From AWTP1-13 sp963832445 (GTDB lineage Bacteria > Pseudomonadota > Alphaproteobacteria > Rhizobiales > Hyphomicrobiaceae): DNA of 64,000 nucleotides. Numbering within the stretch: the stretch's first letter is position 1; every line of letters starts with the position of its first letter. Positions 62,943 through 64,000 of this stretch are shown one piece after another. Made by a program: the position numbers and the translations under genes. Location: contig CAWHUM010000010.1 in the NCBI GenBank assembly GCA_963832445.1, positions 248,001 through 312,000 of the forward strand, written 5' to 3'. The notes below the pieces were generated by a model. It did no database searches. It saw only the letters and a list, made by a program, of their open reading frames with translations, and was not told the origin of the DNA.

Positions 62943-63941
62943 ATGATCGGGAGACTGACGCGCCGCACCGTGCTCGCTGGCACGGCCGCGGCCGGCGCCG
63001 CAGCCACGCTGGGCCTTGGGACGGCACGCGCGCAGAGTGGCTGGCCGAACCGGCCTATCACCTTGATCGTGCCATGGGGCGCCGGCGGCGGCACGGACGC
63101 CACCGCTCGCATCATCGCCGCGCTGCTCGAGCGCGACCTGAAGCAGCCGGTCAACGTCGTCAACCGCACCGGCGGCTCCGGCGTGGTCGGCCACTCGGCC
63201 ATCGCCACCGCCGCGCCCGACGGCTACACGCTAGGCATGATCACGGTCGAGATCAGCATGATGCACTGGCAGGGCCTCACCGAGCTCAAGCCCGACAGCT
63301 ATACGCCGCTCGCCCTCATGAACGAGGATCCGCCGGGCGTGCAGGTCAGGATCGACAGCCCCTACAAGACCGTCAACGAGCTGGCCGACGCCATCAAGGG
63401 CGGTCCTCCTGGGAAATTCAAGGCGTCGGGGACCGGCCAGGGCGGCATCTGGCACCTGGCGCTGGTCGGCTGGCTGCAGGCAATGGGCCTCAAAGCCGAT
63501 CACGTGCCCTGGGTGCCCTCCAACGGCGCCGCGCCGGCCATGCAGGACCTGGCGGCAGGCGGTATCGACATCGTCACCTGCTCGGTGCCGGAAGCGCGCG
63601 CGATGCTGGACGCCGGCAAGGCGCGCAGCCTGTGCGTGATGGCGGCGCAGCGCAACCCCGCCTTCAAGGACGTGCCCACGCTCAAGGAGGCCATGGGCAT
63701 CGACTACACCACCGGCGCCTGGCGCGGCATTGCGGCGCCCAAGGGTTTGCCGGCCGACATCGCCGGCAAGCTCACCGCCCAGCTCAAGATCATCAACGAG
63801 TTCAAGGAGTTCCTGGAATTCATGGCCAACCGCGGCTTCGGCGTCAGGTGGGCCGACGCCGCCGGCTTCGCCAGCTTCATGGACGAAGGCAACAAGGCCA
63901 TGGGCGTCGCCATGAAGGCTGCGGGGCTGGCCAAGGGCTGA
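62943..63941 (+). CDS. Bug-family tripartite tricarboxylate transporter solute receptor
   Basis: 332 residues with a twin-arginine-type signal (RLTRRTVLAGTAAAGAAAT). The mature start WPNRPITLIVPWGAGGGTDAT and VVNRTGGSGVVGHSAIA are Bug hallmarks. The ligand loop GIAAPKGLPADIAGKLTAQL is typical. It binds an organic acid in the periplasm for a TctAB-type carrier that is not in the window. GGAGGAG precedes the ATG. The Tat signal differs from the Sec signal of the receptor at 26588. Confidence 0.9.
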   Translation: MIGRLTRRTVLAGTAAAGAAATLGLGTARAQSGWPNRPITLIVPWGAGGGTDATARIIAALLERDLKQPVNVVNRTGGSGVVGHSAIATAAPDGYTLGMITVEISMMHWQGLTELKPDSYTPLALMNEDPPGVQVRIDSPYKTVNELADAIKGGPPGKFKASGTGQGGIWHLALVGWLQAMGLKADHVPWVPSNGAAPAMQDLAAGGIDIVTCSVPEARAMLDAGKARSLCVMAAQRNPAFKDVPTLKEAMGIDYTTGAWRGIAAPKGLPADIAGKLTAQLKIINEFKEFLEFMANRGFGVRWADAAGFASFMDEGNKAMGVAMKAAGLAKG

Positions 63942-63952
63942 GCCCTTATTGC

Positions 63953-63980
63953 GGCGGCGGGCGCCCTGGCGTCCGCCGTC
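63953..63980. terminator. GC-rich hairpin after the Bug receptor
   Basis: GGCGGCGGGCGCC (63953-63965) pairs with GGCGTCCGCCGTC (63968-63980) over 13 positions including two G-U pairs. It starts 12 bases after the stop codon of the receptor gene. No clear T-tract follows, so it may be a weak or Rho-assisted terminator. Confidence 0.35.
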
Positions 63981-64000
63981 TCGCCCAGCAAAGGCCGGGG

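Overview
The window is a GC-rich chromosomal stretch from an alphaproteobacterium, most likely a member of the Hyphomicrobiales (Rhizobiales). Four things point there: GyrA and SSB of alphaproteobacterial type close together, a GTTC-N7-GTTC LexA box in front of ssb, a folate-type TrmFO, and many orphan Bug-type solute receptors, MFS carriers and small secreted proteins. The genus cannot be told from the sequence. No rRNA, tRNA, CRISPR array, complete insertion sequence or prophage was recognised.

Layout. 1-5.4 kb: a clipped ORF, a secreted TPR-caspase protein, a transglutaminase-like protein and a DUF2235 hydrolase. 5.5-14.4 kb: an ArsR-type regulator divergent from an MFS pair, a cytochrome P460, LtrA, several small secreted or membrane proteins and a third MFS carrier. 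14.4-21.1 kb: the housekeeping part (gyrA, ssb) with a lone hicB, a DUF2306 gene and a pentapeptide-repeat membrane protein. 21.3-29.3 kb: an orphan TRAP receptor, an FAD monooxygenase, a low-GC foreign gene, a scar made of dead transporter fragments, a dienelactone hydrolase, a Bug receptor and an SDR. 29.4-36 kb: an orphan histidine kinase, a GDSL esterase, a CadC-like regulator with TPRs, an NTF2-like protein and trmFO. 36-38.2 kb: a second low-GC gene, a type II antitoxin next to a beheaded toxin, paired hairpin repeats and 600 bp without genes. 38.2-47.9 kb: a DUF4344 metallopeptidase, a second caspase-like protein, a GFA protein, an MFS carrier, a methyltransferase, and a divergent fatty-acid oxidation pair (bifunctional FadB/FadJ-type enzyme and acyl-CoA ligase). 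48.2-53.1 kb: a secreted TPR-CHAT protease beside a secreted TPR-L,D-transpeptidase. 53.4-64 kb: a catabolic region with an FMN reductase, an ATC-hydrolase-family protein, two overlapping amidohydrolases, an M20 carbamoyl-amino-acid hydrolase, a GGDEF-EAL protein, an Old Yellow Enzyme and a Bug receptor.

How the genes may work together. Three secreted clan-CD-type proteases (two caspase-like, one CHAT) and a TPR-L,D-transpeptidase form a recurrent envelope theme. The 54-58 kb genes could form a hydrolytic ring-opening and decarbamoylation route. The FadB-type enzyme and acyl-CoA ligase supply beta-oxidation steps.

Caution on sequence quality. Six otherwise well conserved genes are broken by nine single-base frameshifts, and every one is a +1 insertion. 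Sequencing or assembly error is the simplest explanation, so these genes are annotated as CDS with the break described. The truly decayed loci (the Bug/YeeE scar, the hicA remnant and the RelE-like toxin fragment) are different in kind and are marked as pseudogenes.
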